A stretch of 64,000 nucleotides of DNA from Rhizophagus irregularis (taxonomy: Eukaryota > Glomeromycota > Glomeromycetes > Glomerales > Glomeraceae), in NCBI RefSeq assembly GCF_026210795.1, contig NC_089436.1, positions 2,294,001-2,358,000 of the forward strand, in the 5' to 3' direction. Below the pieces are notes generated by a model. The model saw only the letters and a list, made by a program, of their open reading frames with translations. It searched no databases and was not told the DNA's origin. Shown here piece after piece: positions 34,555-46,520 of the stretch. Made by a program: the position numbers and the translations under genes. Within the stretch, counting starts at the first letter, position 1. Each line of letters begins with the position of its first letter.

Positions 34555-35316
34555 ATACCACAAGTTGAAAAGTTAGCTGATTGGTGACCGATTGGTGACT
34601 GATTAGCATTTTTGCCAAATATCATTACCAATCAGGCAGTTTGCTAATTTTTGATCCAGAAATCAGAAAAGGATAAATATAGCTCATTGGAATCATCTCA
34701 ATAAGATGAATTTAATGGTAGTAAAATTGCATTTCTAGGATTAATAATTAATAAAAAATTAAATAAAATATAAATAATATATTTTTATTTTATATTTTAC
34801 TTAATTTCTCATCAAGTATTAATTTTAAAAATGTGATTTTACTACCATTAGATTCGTCTTGTTGAGATGATTCCAATGAACTATATTTCATCCTTTTCTA
34901 ATCACTGGATTAAAAGTTAGTAAATGCCTGATTGGTGATAGTATTTGGCGAAAATGCCAATCAATCACTAATAAGGTTGTCTGCCTAAACTTCTCCAAAA
35001 TTCTATGATTAGTTTTTCCAAAATTTTACTATAGTTTTATTATAGTTTTGGCAAGATTTTGGCAGTTTCAGCATTTATAATAAGTTTCGTCAGGTTTCGC
35101 TTTTCTCCAGAGTTTTACTAACTTTTTAATAAGACTTGTATATAGTTTCAGCAAAGTTTTGCCATTTCGGCATTTTGCCAACTTGCCAAAATCCCCTAGT
35201 TTCTCCAGCAACCTTAATTACCAATCAGTTACCAATCAGTTACCAATCAGCTACCTGATTGGTGACTGATTGGTGATTGGTTGATACCTGATTTTTTACT
35301 TTTTAACCTGTATTAC
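34555..35316. repeat. Foldback element with GATTGGTGAC arms and nested MITE
   Basis: The left arm has AGCTGATTGGTGACCGATTGG; the right arm has several ACCAATCAGTTACC and GATTGGTGACTGATTGGTGA words and ends ACTTTTTAACCTG next to TA. Inside is a second inverted repeat (34661-34740 against 34820-34910) made of the GGAATCATCTCA/AATGGTAGTAAAAT module. A TAAGGTTG MITE has inserted into the right arm at 34972-35216. A related element lies at 52546-53036. Confidence 0.7.
34972..35216 (-). mobile_element. TAAGGTTGCTTG MITE, copy 2, inverted and diverged
   Basis: A 245-bp element beginning TAAGGTTGTCTGCC and ending CTCCAGCAACCTTA, in the opposite orientation to the other copies. The flanking octamers ATCACTAA and ATTACCAA agree at 6 of 8 positions, consistent with an older insertion. 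Confidence 0.85.
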
Positions 35317-35737
35317 GCTTAATAAAAGAAATCTAATAAATATAAAAATTCAAAAATTTTTAAAATTAATTTTAGCCCTTACAGTTTAAGGGATATAATA
35401 TTAATTTAATATTAAAGTAATATAAAAATTTTATAAGTAAACTATATAAAATTTTTTTATAAAGGGTGCATTTATTTACAAAATATATATATATAAAAAC
35501 TGTGCATTTAGCATTAAGACCCATTTATAAAAGTTGATTGTATATATATTATAATACAATTATTTTACTATCCAATAATTTAATTTACATAAACTTTTTT
35601 TTGTTTTGTAATCCTCTTTATACTTTATTAAATTCATTGAAATTGGACCTTTAGATGGTGTAAAAAAAGCTTTTTAATAAATAAATTATAAAATTATATA
35701 TTATTTACTACTATAAAAGATATATTATTACCATAAA
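35317..35737. other. AT-rich spacer
   Basis: Nothing recognised between the foldback element and the next MITE. Confidence 0.5.
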
Positions 35738-35970
35738 TAAGGTTGCTTGCTGAAACCTAGGGGTTTAGGCAAGATGGCGTTTTGCCGAAAAGCAAAATTC
35801 TGCTAAAACTATATTAAAGTTATATTAAAAAACTGGCAAAACTTTGGAGAAAGGTGAAACTGCTGAAACTTATTATAAATGCTGAAACTGCTAAAACTAT
35901 AATAAATCTATAGTAAAATTTTAACGAAACTAATTGTAGGATTTTGAAGAGGTTTAGACAAGCAACCTTA
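35738..35970 (+). mobile_element. TAAGGTTGCTTG MITE, copy 3
   Basis: A 233-bp element with TAAGGTTGCTTGCTGAAACC and ACAAGCAACCTTA termini and a perfect 8-bp duplication ACCATAAA at 35730-35737 and 35971-35978. Confidence 0.95.
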
Positions 35971-35978
35971 ACCATAAA

Positions 35979-38239
35979 AAGTATATTGTGATATCTAATT
36001 GACCTTTCACTCATGTAATTTCTAGCATGCCTTTTATAATAATTTTATTAATAAATAATGATAATAATAAGATGATGATATTAATAATAAAATAAGAAAA
36101 TATTAGAAATAGAGGTAGTGTAGGAAGTAGAGGTAGGAGTAGATATAATGATAGTGGTAGTGGTAAAGAAAAAAAAAGAAGTTATGGCTATATTAATAAT
36201 GAATATACTGTACAATTCCTATTTTCACTTTTATTTAATAAATTTTAACATTTTAAACCTTTATATGAATTTACAGTAACTTTACCTAAAGAACTCTTTT
36301 TACTATCATCCTATTCAATATTGTATTTTTTTTCCTATTAAACAAATTGTTAAAAATACAAATATTATGAATATTAGTTTTATTTTTATTTTTATTATGT
36401 AAAAAATGCAAAAGACAAAATGCAATGTAGTTTTATGCTATAATAAGAATAGGAGTTATTTTAAAGATTATCATACTCAAAAAGATGATAATAATTAGAA
36501 TAAATATAAAATTTTCATAATTTGAATTATTTTACTTCATAAAAATTTATTTTGCACTTTTATTATAAATTAATTTTATACCTAAAATTAAAAAACTTAA
36601 TTAAAAGTTATTTCTTATAATAAATTCTAAATATTACATTAAGATTATAAATAACTACAATTAAATTCCAATATAAGATTGCTAAATTTAAAGAGATTTT
36701 TTTAATTTTGTGGTTATTTTTAAAAATGAAGTTATTTGATTAATGGGTAATTTTTGATTTCTAATATATGATCAGTAAATTAATAATTGTTATCACATAA
36801 TATATACATTGATTTAATCAGAAAAAAATTTTATTAAAATAGCTTAAGTATTTCTAAAAATAGATAAGAGCTAAATTTGTAGTAAAATTGTGAGCAAATT
36901 TGCTTGCAATTACTTACAGTATAAAAAATAACAAAAACTGAAAATAACTGAAAATAACTGAAATTTCTATATAAATTATATTCAAAAAGTTATTCCAAAT
37001 AATTAATGGTTAATTATTTTGTATTTTAGTTACTTTTTATTATAGTAATCATTAATGTAATTATGAAAAAAGTTGGAAATCAATTATAGTAATTATAAGA
37101 ATTAAAATTACTAAATTGCATACTATATATTACTAGTAAAAATATAAACCAAATAGCAAAAAATATCTTGAACATGATACAGTAATGGCTTAACATTTTT
37201 TAGATAATTTGTATAATCATCATGTCATTTGACTATAATAAATTTATTATAGAAATGAAAAAACCCAGTTCTCTAATTAATTTGTTATATATATATACTA
37301 TATAGTTTATATATTTGTTAAAAAAATTTACCAATCATACTAATTTGAAAATTGCAATAATAGTTTATTGGAATAGTAGTAAATATGCTTAGTTTATATT
37401 TCTAAAAGTTTTCAAAAGTATAAAGTATAGAAATTTGTTAAAACAAAAATTATAAATTATTATATTATATTAACTGAATATGTAATAATTTGCATAATAT
37501 TAGTAAAATAAAAACAGATTAAAATATAATTATAAATTTAAGAATAAATTTTTTAAATATTTAATTATAATACTAAGTATATTCCTTTCTAATAAAAAAA
37601 AAATATAAGAAATCAATAATTATAAAGTAATTACTAATAACAAAAATCATAATATATAAAATAAATTACAAGAATTTTTTTTAAAAAAAAATGTTTAAAT
37701 AAAGTAAAATAAAAATTTTAACATAATAATAAATAAATATAGATAATTTAATTAAAATACCAATATAGTTACAATTAATAATATTAAACAAAGCTAAGCC
37801 AAATTAAATTTAGATTATATTATAAAATAAAAATTTAAAATTAAAGAAATGAACCTGCCAAAAAGGTTATAAAAAAATGTTGAGAACCTATTTAACAAGA
37901 CATTGAGCATTATTTAAATTCAATTTTTTAAAAATTTTATTATTTTAGAAATTAGAAAGAGTTATATAAATGAAAATACTTTTTATAATGTATTTAAAAT
38001 TGTAAAAATAAAATATGAAAAAAATGTTAAGCGTATAAAAAAATTTTTTAATAAAATAGCACAAAATTAGAAATCGTGATCACAAAATTTAATGCAATTT
38101 ACAATAAATTCTATCCGCAGAAATTTTGCAGCTCATTTTAACCTAACCGAGAACATAAAAGTTTGCCCAATTTTTTCAGACTAATTTATATAAGAAAATG
38201 ATGCGTAGATGATATAAAACATTTATGGTGGATATATCC
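35979..38239. other. AT-rich, gene-poor upstream region of the cyclin gene
   Basis: A/T-rich throughout with frequent stops. I see no transposon termini or convincing ORF. A short Arg/Gly/Ser-rich reading at about 36112-36190 (GSVGSRGRSRYNDSGSG) is too short to call. Confidence 0.55.
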
Positions 38240-38813
38240 GAAATTTAATGAACTGTGTTAGGTTTGACCAGCTGCATTGTTGTAATACTGCTGTAACTTC
38301 TTGCGGCCGGGTACTGCGCTTTTTACTCAATCAAAGTAGGATGGGCGGGTGGCGGCTGGCGAAAAAAAAAATAAATAATGGAATACAAGTTCTCCATTCT
38401 TTTATTTCATATTATTCTGCAGTAAATCACTAGAACTGCGGTAGATTGGAAATGTCCCCCCCTTTTTTTTTTACTAAATAACGGAAATAGACAATAAATA
38501 TAAATAAAATAAATTTATTGGATTACATAATATCTGAATTTGTGTATAAATATACCAGATAAAGTATTTTGATATCAGAGAAAACTGCGGCAATTTTAAA
38601 CACCTATAATATAAGTTCTATAGTTTTCTTTAAGAATTGTATTCTTTTGTTTCAGCCTTTAAATTAACTGCGTACACATTATTAGCCAACCTTTTTTCCG
38701 CTTATAGCTATAAAACCCTTATACAAAAGCCTCTACAGAAAAGAAATGATATATTTATTGTTTTAACTTGTTTTAACTTACCTAGCTAAATTTCTTGATG
38801 ATCTTTCGACAAG
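38240..38813 (+). promoter_or_regulatory. Probable promoter and 5' UTR of the cyclin gene
   Basis: The base composition changes here: GCGGCCGGGTACTGCGC and GGATGGGCGGGTGGCGGC at 38302-38360 are GC islands in otherwise AT-rich DNA. They are followed by a long T tract at about 38460. The next ATG in the cyclin frame is at 38814. No TATA box or specific operator can be assigned. Confidence 0.4.
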
Positions 38814-40518
38814 GTGCTTCACAGAATGAAAAAACGACGAATGGTGGTAATTTTGCCAAACGAGAAGTGCGACCACATGGGTGGTTCTCCGCAGCAGCTG
38901 CCACTAAAACATTATTTAGAAGACAACAGCTACCATCTCGAACAACAACAGCTGCAACAAGTTATTCAAAAACGTAGAAGGTTGAATGAGAGTAGTATTC
39001 ATTTACAGCAACTTGCATTACAAGCCACTCAACCTCTTGAAGAAAATTCCTCCATTGAAAGTTCTAAACTTGGAAAGCCATGGCCTACAAATGTGGTTCG
39101 TTCTCGTTGTCCGCTGTTTTTTGGGAGTCGGTTTCGAGGAAGTGCATATATATCTTCAAAACCTAACACCATACAGAATTATTCACAACAATCTAATGAA
39201 ACTATCAAGGAATTTAAAACTTATTCAAAATCCTGTCAGTTTAAATCCTTAGAGGAAAAAGTATCTATAGTTAATAATAATAATTCTTTGGGGTCCTCAT
39301 TTCAACAAAGTATGACTTCTTCTGATAATGATGGGTCACAAAAAACGATTGATAATAATTTTAATAATCAATTGGGTAGGATCACGCATCAACAAAAAGA
39401 AGTTTCTACTGGTACTACTAACAAATGCATAATTCCCGCAGACGCGTCAGACTCCATTCGTAATCATTCTATAGCAATCACAGATCATCATGATCCAGGA
39501 AATGAGAATCAGGAATTTTCGATTCTCAATATAATTCCGTCTTTAATAAGTGAAAAGCATCGAAAAGCTGCTTTTGTTGAAAACCTTGTCGGTGAGTGAT
39601 GGGTATAGGAAAAAGAGATCCAAGAGGAGGTATACGATTTATTCTAGCGTATTAACAAACTCCTCCCACCTGCTTGAATCAAAATTGACGCTTAATTTAT
39701 AAATACATCGATCCGGCAAATTTATTACTGGACAATTTATAGATACAGCTGGCCTCATTATTGAGGTAATTTGGGCCAATTTTTCCGTAAATCCTAGTGC
39801 AAAAATTATTCCACTACGTTTATTCCTTCAAGAAACTTTGCGTCGTTCGAGGACTTCCTATTCAACTCTTCAAACTGCCTTATTCTATCTCTTTCGTATC
39901 AAACCCCAAATCTCATCCACGTCTCGACGTACCGAGCTTCCCCTAACCCCGTCTTCCGAGTATCCCCCAGATTCTAATCAAAGTCAGAATAACGACCCAG
40001 CAACCTGCGGCAGGCGTATGTTTTTAGCGGCACTAATCGTCGCATCAAAGTATCTTCAAGATCGTAATTATTCTAATCGAGCCTGGTCAAAAATATCTGG
40101 TCTACCTGTTCATGAGATAAATGCAAATGAAATTTGTTTTCTTAAACTTATTGATTACAATCTTTTCATAGCCGAGGATATATTCAAACGTTGGAGTAGT
40201 CTATTGTTAACGCATATCCAAGCTATTTCAGGTTCAGATATGAGTAATCCTGATGCGTTCAGGCGAGCAGAGAATCAGCGAGAAGTAGCATTATTTCGTG
40301 AAACTTTGAGATCTATGGATCCAAAGACGATGGATTATAAATGTTCCGGAGTTGGAATTTATCCTGTTACACCAGCTGATAGTGCTCCAAGTTCACCAAA
40401 AGAATATAATTCAGATAATATGCAAGTCTCAAATTCTTATTCATTACCCCCTGTAACTGTAACACAACAACCCACACCGCCCATATCATATGGAAATTTT
40501 GTTGATAATTATATGTGA
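38814..40518 (+). CDS. PHO80/PCL-type cyclin, two exons
   Basis: Exons 38814-39591 and 39743-40518 join across a 151-bp intron (donor G|GTGAGT, acceptor TTTATAG) and give about 517 codons. The junction restores VENLVD in frame. The N-terminal 240 residues are Gln/Asn/Ser-rich and basic (MLHRMKKRRMVVILPNEKCD), likely disordered. The cyclin box begins at the junction: TAGLIIEVIWANFSVNP, then IIPLRLFLQETLRRSRTSYS, LQTALFYLFRIKP, RRMFLAALIVASKYLQDRNY, SNRAWSKISGLPVHEINANE and FLKLIDYNLFIAEDIFKRWS. This arrangement fits the fungal Pho80/Pcl group, which binds a Pho85-like CDK in nutrient and cell-cycle control. The C-terminus is Pro/Ser-rich (VTPADSAPSSPKEYN). It is the only intact host-like gene in the window. 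The ATG at 38826 is an alternative start. Confidence 0.85.
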
Positions 40519-42100
40519 TTGAGGTTTAAAAGTACATACTTTGGTATTTTGCTATAGGGATTAGGTTATAAAACAGTAAATTACTATGTTTTATAACATG
40601 ATTTTGATAGCAAATCACCAATTCAATATTTTCACCTCATTTATCATGCAATATTCCTATATTTCTAATGCCTTAATTTTTTTATTATTTACAAAGTAAA
40701 TTTCATATAGGTATTAGAAGTTCAGTTTTTTTACCTCAATGCAATAACTCACATTAAGTTATTTTAATTTTAACTGTGGGGTGATTTTAAGCTTTTTTAT
40801 ATATATATATAAGCATTTTTTCATGAACCATTTTATTGAATCATTGCATTAGATATCATAACTTTATATGATTCAGATAATATTATTAAAGGTATAATAA
40901 CATAAAATTTTTTTATTAATTTGAATAAAATTTATTTTACCTTTTATTAGAAATAATATCAAACAATTTTAAATATGTAGTTTATTAAATTCAATTAAAT
41001 ATTTATGTATATCTTTCTTTATATTTTATGAAAATAAAAATCATATTTAAGTTTACTAAATTCTCTTCTGCTTTATATTTGAAATAATATAAATAAATCT
41101 AGTCATATGTATTTTTTTATTATATTACTATTATATAATTACATATATATTTTTTTGAAATTTTGATATATTGATTAATACTAAAATAGATAATTTTGCA
41201 AAAATTCTTTAAGTTTAGGTTAGTTTATATGTAAAGTAAACTACTATTTTCTTTACTGATATAAAGAATATTTTTCTTATATATATATTATTACAATTAG
41301 TATTTGTAAACTAAAATATCTGAAATGAAAAAATAGTTAGTAACTGTTTGATACATTTAGATTTTTTCCCCTATATTTAATATTTGTTTGAAATAAATTT
41401 TACCAATACTAATTAGAAGTAATATAAATAATAGTAATATTAGAAATCAAAGAAAATATGCTATTTTTTTAAGAAAATAATAATTTCATATAACTTTATA
41501 GAAAAAATAATAAATTCATTAGACTTTTAACCAATACCTATAATTATATGAAATATAAAATCATTTTTGGATCTATACATTTATATTTAGTAATTTAGAT
41601 TATATTTCAAATTTCAAAATATAAGGAATAAAGAAAAAATTGCATATTTTTTAGAAAGGCTGAAATAGTTAGAAAAATGATAATAATAATAAAATATACT
41701 AAAATTGATAATAGAAAACAAGTATAATATATAGTAAAATAATATAATAAGAATATGTAGCAAAGTAAATAATTAATAAGAATAATTATAAAATCTATAT
41801 GATTAATTATGAATTATTATAAATTATCAAATTGAAAAGTACAATTACATTAAAAAAATTTATTATTATTAATTATTAGTAAAAAATTTATAAAAAGTTT
41901 TAAAAGATTTATATAGTTTTTACAAAATTTAGAATTAATAATTATAAATGTTTTTCTTTATTTTTTATTATAAAATAAAATGGTAAAGTTGTAAAGATTT
42001 AAATCTGACTTTATTTTTTTTATTTACAATTACCACTGGATAAAATAAACTTTTATTTCAGAAGATTTAGTTTAATATATAATGAATTTATTATATAATA
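40519..42100. other. AT-rich 3' flank of the cyclin gene
   Basis: The 3' UTR presumably lies in the first few hundred bases. The rest is very AT-rich with no ORF or transposon end recognised. Confidence 0.55.
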
Positions 42101-42280
42101 CAGTCTACCCTTGATATAGCAAAGAAACTGTTCTGCATCTCAAATTCGTTATAGCAAGTTAATGAAGAATTTGAAGAATTTGATTGGTTACTTCATTATA
42201 GCGAGGGAAAATTGACATATTTTATTGGTTAAGTGTCACGTGATTCGTTATATAAAAATTCGCTATAGGAAGGGTAAACT
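42101..42280. mobile_element. Pogo/Tigger-like MITE
   Basis: A 180-bp element starting CAGTCTACCCTTGATATAGC. Its right end in reverse complement reads CAGTTTACCCTTCCTATAGC. It is flanked by TA (42099-42100 and 42281-42282). Inner words TTCGTTATA and TTCGCTATA are also inverted. There is no ORF. Confidence 0.8.
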
Positions 42281-42282
42281 GT

Positions 42283-43136
42283 ATACTGAATTTTTTAGAA
42301 ATTTTAGGTCAAATTTGTAGTATTAACTAGAATTATAATTTTGTTTAATAAAATTTTTAAATAATTCTATCTGATATTATAAATTTGTATAAGACTAATT
42401 TTAACTTGAGATGATTTAACTTAGATAATTTAACCTACTAATAAATTTTATATAATTATATTCACCTTTATCATGTGATAAATTTGATTAGGCTGATTAA
42501 TATTTATAGTTACACTATATGTTTATATCATTTTTTTCATTTTTTTTTCCTTTTTATTTTTTTTCTTTTCTCTCTCGTTTCATTATATTTTCCTTTCTTT
42601 TTCCATTTCATTTCCTTTTTTTGTTTATTATTTTTATTTGCTTTCTTTTTTTTTCTTTTTAAAATACATTTTTTTTAGGTTTTTAGCTCTTCTGGATTTT
42701 ACAATTTCTAATACAATATTATATCTTAATACATTAAAAAGGTACATTCTCTTTTTTTTGTTAGTTTTATTTTTTAATTTTGTTCCTTTAATACTAACTA
42801 TATTTTCTTTTCTTTATGCCATTTTTTAACTCCTTTTTCTTCAACGTTTTGCTCTTAATTTGCTTTTATTTAGTCATTAACTTTTTTTATGGGTTCACTT
42901 TTAAACTTAATTATGGAGGTTTTTTTTTTTCTTTATAGTAGGTATTTTTTTTTATTCTTTAATCTTTAGATTCTTACTTATTTTCTAATTTTTATTCTTT
43001 ACTGACTATCTTTTCTTTACTCTATACTGCTCATTGATTTAATATGTTTTACTTTTCTGTCATGAATTTTACTTTTTAACTTCATAGGTTTCATCATCAT
43101 TTTATTCTTTAACTTTTTATATGAGTTTTATTCTTT
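42283..43136. other. T-rich spacer
   Basis: Long T and T/C tracts (42520-42670) give Phe-rich open frames that look like composition artefacts. No feature is supported. Confidence 0.55.
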
Positions 43137-43144
43137 ATTTTTAT

Positions 43145-43537
43145 TAGTGATACCTGGCTAAACTCTTTTTACCAAAAATTTCGGTTTTGTCACCAACTAG
43201 TTTCAGTTTCGTCATTGACTAAACTATATAGTAATAATTTTTAAGTTTAAATATTAATTATATAAAATTATAGTTTTATTATAAAAATATATGAAATTAT
43301 ATTATACATATAATAGTTTTATAAATTCCTTTAAAAAATATTATATTTTAATATGAATTTATTATTATTTTTTTTTATAAGTAATTATTATAATTAAAAA
43401 TCCATGGAAATCTATAAAAAATTCATGGAAATACTATGGAATATTAAATTTCGGCATTTCGTCTTTTAATTTTAAATGTCTAAACTATTTCAGTTTAGTC
43501 AAATGACTAAATATTTCGGTTTCGCCCAGAATCTCTA
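43145..43537. mobile_element. hAT-type MITE with TTTCGG words
   Basis: A perfect 8-bp duplication ATTTTTAT lies at 43137-43144 and 43538-43545. The termini are TAGTGATACCTGGCTAAAC and, in reverse complement, TAGAGATTCTGGGCGAAACC. The interior repeats TTTCGGTTT and ACTAAA words. It encodes nothing. Confidence 0.8.
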
Positions 43538-43629
43538 ATTTTTATAGCTTTGTTTTTTTATTTGCTTTATTATTATCATGTATTTTTTTTATGTATATGT
43601 ATCATAATTACTATGTGGCTGTAACAGGG

Positions 43630-44130
43630 TGGACATTCTCATATTATCACATTATATTATTACCGATCATTTTGCCGATCATTTGTTAATTATCTATTCG
43701 ATATTATCACATAATAAAACTACCATTATGGATTATTTTTTGCAAATTCGGCTATACATAAAACTAAAATAATTTGAATTGACCATCTTAAAGGTCAAAA
43801 TGGTCAAAATTAGCCGAAATTATATTGTAGTATGTGATTATTATAATTAATAAATAATATGAAAATTCAAAATTTACAATCTCAATATATAGTGATCAGA
43901 TTTAAATGAAACATATACTATTAGATTCATCTCATTGAGAGAATTTGAATGGTTGTAAAATTATTGCAATCAGATTGATAATAACAAAGCTATTACATTT
44001 CAAAATTTTATATTATTTAGTCATTAATCATTATGTGATATAATGTAATTTTAGTGAACTTTTAATTTGACTTTTGACCTTTAAAGCCATAATATTTTAG
44101 CTTTTGGAGTTTAATTTTAGTTTCATGTAT
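43630..44130. repeat. Degenerate foldback element with the CAGTGATC/AATGG module
   Basis: It has TATTATCACAT-type ends at the left and an inverted ATTATGTGATATAATG near 44030. A stretch at about 43893-43975 (AGTGATCAGATTTAAATG, TTAGATTCATCTCATTGAGA, TTTGAATGGTTGTAAAAT) resembles the module seen in the foldbacks at 34.7, 51.0, 52.7 and 55.1 kb. The boundaries are unclear. Confidence 0.4.
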
Positions 44131-44313
44131 GAATTTTACATTAAATAATTTTTATTAATGGCAGCTTTTTATTTATAATGCATTTATTAAAAATAATTTA
44201 AATAAATAAAAGAAAGTTTCTATCTATATTTATATTACATATATTTACATATTGTTGTAGCTTAGCCATATATTGTACTGAATTTCATATTGATTATCTA
44301 TATTTTGTTCTGT

Positions 44314-45606
44314 TTACTTTAAAAGAGTTTCAATATTTTCATCTTCATAATCTTTATTTAAATCATCATCCTTTGTAATTTCAGGTATTTCATTATCCTT
44401 TAATGGCTTAAACAATCTTTTATTTAAACTAGTAATATTTGTTTTAATATTTTTTGACAAATAATTAAAGCAATACTTACATTTTTCATTAAGTATACTT
44501 AAACATTTTTTATGGTAGCTATGCCCACATATTAAAACAATATTTGATAATGAATCTGTAATATTACAATTTTCTGCATCATAAAATTTATCTTCAGTTG
44601 GTGGATTTGAAGTACTCCAAGCTAGTGGAAGAACTTTTATATTCACAATTCTATTATTAAAACTTGGAAATTCAAATGTTTCATTACCGTGATAGTAAAA
44701 ATAATGAAACCTTTTTCTCTAAAAATATTAACTTAACTTTTGAAATATTTGTATTTCTTGTATTAATAAATGCTTTTTTAAACCCTTTATCATTTCTTTC
44801 AATATCAATAATTTTTGCCTTTTGAATAATTTGGTTATCTGAATTTAACTCAACTGTTTGATATTTAAGAGAACTATAAAAATTTTCAATAAAATAGTCA
44901 TTAAATATTGGTAAATAATTTTTTAAAATATCAATAATTGGATGCTCATTTAATGTTCAATAAAACACATCACTTAAAAATATAAGTGGTGCTTTATTAT
45001 AATTATGTCTTTGTAATTTTTGAAATAAACCCCAAATTTTTACAATACTTTCTAGATATCCTTTATAAAATCTATATCTAAAAAGTTTTGCATATATTTC
45101 TAAAGTAAGTGGTAAAGAATTATCTAATAAATCTATTATTATTAAATATTTTATATCTTTTATATTTTTAAAATGATTTATAATTTTTATAATTAAATTA
45201 CGAATATTTTTTCATCCATAAAAAGTAAGATTTAATATAAAGTCAATAAGTCTTGGCTTTGGTTTTTGTACTAAAATTTTTTTTTCTCTGAAAAGATTAT
45301 GATATACCATTATTTGAAATAATATTTCTCTGCTATTTAAAAAAACATGAAGTGGCCCAATCATAGAAATTAAACTTAATATTTGAGAAGAAATTCCAGA
45401 ATTATCTTTTTTATTAAGTCTTAGTGTAATAGCTTTTCTTAAATTTATTTGACCAGGCCAATCACAAATTGTAGGAATTACATAATTGTTTAAATAATCT
45501 TCTTGTTTTATTTTTTTAAATGTAGTAAATAAAATATTTGCAGATTCAATATAATCTTTTGTATTATGTAATGTGTAATGGATGCAAAATAAAATCTACT
45601 AATTTG
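44314..45606 (-). pseudogene. Unrecognised split gene, C-terminal segment with RING-like motif
   Basis: The 3' part of a gene that starts at 60424. Legible blocks: LHNTKDYIESANILFTTFKK (about 45565-45510), VIPTICDWPGQINLRKAITL, FLNSREILFQIMVYHNLF, LIFLSDVFYWTLNEHPII (about 44990-44935) and WSTSNPPTEDKFYD. The C-terminal Cys/His cluster is ENCNITDSLSNIVLICGHSY and then HKKCLSILNEKCKYC (about 44580-44475), a RING-like arrangement. The acidic C-terminus ends at 44314. A frameshift lies near 44720 and a small one near 45580. The function is not recognised. The preceding segment lies at 55940-56431. Confidence 0.55.
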
Positions 45607-46094
45607 CTATTTTTAAAGTTTCACATGAGTCAAGCCATCTCACGAGCTGGCTCGAGTTTTTCAATCTAAGCTAAGCTGAGCCACAATTAAATTGACTCAG
45701 TGGCTCGTGAGCCAGTTTGAAAAGAGCTTGAGCCAGTAATAGGTAGAGGTTTCTGAATGTCAATCATGATGGGTCAAGTAACCCATCAAGGGTTGACTTT
45801 CATGAATTTTCAGGTCAGGAATTAATTTGAATTTGAATTTAAGCTTGGAGTCAAACCTTGCGGAGGTCACTATATAAAATTTTATTTTATGGAAACTAAA
45901 ATATCTGATATATACTTCTCAACGTAATTGATTCATTAATTACGGTATTATATCCCTGTCATATTAATTACGGACTTACGGTGACACAATTGAAATTATG
46001 GCTGATCATATGATTTTTAAAAAACTGAATATGGAGATCAATAAATTTTATCAATCTCATTTTATTTTTCTTCGGTAAAATAATTTCTTTTTAA

Positions 46095-46520
46095 TTTTTT
46101 TATGAAGAGCGTTTACTAACGTTTCTTTAATAACTTTTTTTTTGTAGATTTCGGATTGCAACTCAGTAGGTATGGCTTTAAAGGCGGGATATATTTCTTT
46201 TTTATATATAAGAATGTTTATTAACGTTCTTTAACTTTCTTTTATAAGTTTTAGACTAGAATTTGGAATTAAAGATGAGATATTAGGTAAGATTTTAAAG
46301 AGAGTGGAAGAGGTGGGAGCGGGATTATTATTTTTAATAATATATAAGAACGTTTAAGTTATTAATGTTCTTTAACTTTTTCTTGTAGTTTTTGGACTGC
46401 AATTTGTGGGTGTAGTAAAGGGAAAGGAAGCAGAATATTATTCCTTTTATATATAAGAACGTTTACCAATATTCTTTATCTTTTCATTTGTAGATTTCAG
46501 ATAGAGTTTGTGGTACTGGA
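46095..46520 (+). repeat. Tandem repeat upstream of the hAT transposase
   Basis: Four degenerate units of roughly 100-140 bp each carry ATATATAAGAACGTTTA, then an AACGTTCTTTAACTTTTTC-like word, then TTGTAGATTTC and GGACTGCAATTTG. Paired AACGTT words give each unit a short inverted repeat. It lies between the hAT left end and the transposase start, so it could be a transposase-binding or promoter region; this is inference. Confidence 0.6.

Noticed and set aside
36112-36190. RGG/RS-like peptide (GSVGSRGRSRYNDSGSG)
   Set aside because: Short, no start or splice context, and AT-rich DNA around it is full of stops.
38248-38433. Possible upstream ORF before the cyclin gene
   Set aside because: It lies in the putative promoter, has no recognisable domain and is short. 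A regulatory uORF cannot be shown without transcript data.
38795-38977. ORF overlapping the start of cyclin exon 1 in another frame
   Set aside because: The frame of 38814-39591 continues across a good intron into the cyclin box; the overlapping frame is a shadow.
42475-42829. Two Phe-rich open frames on + in the T-rich tract
   Set aside because: Composition artefact: T runs give Phe codons. No conserved motif or start context.
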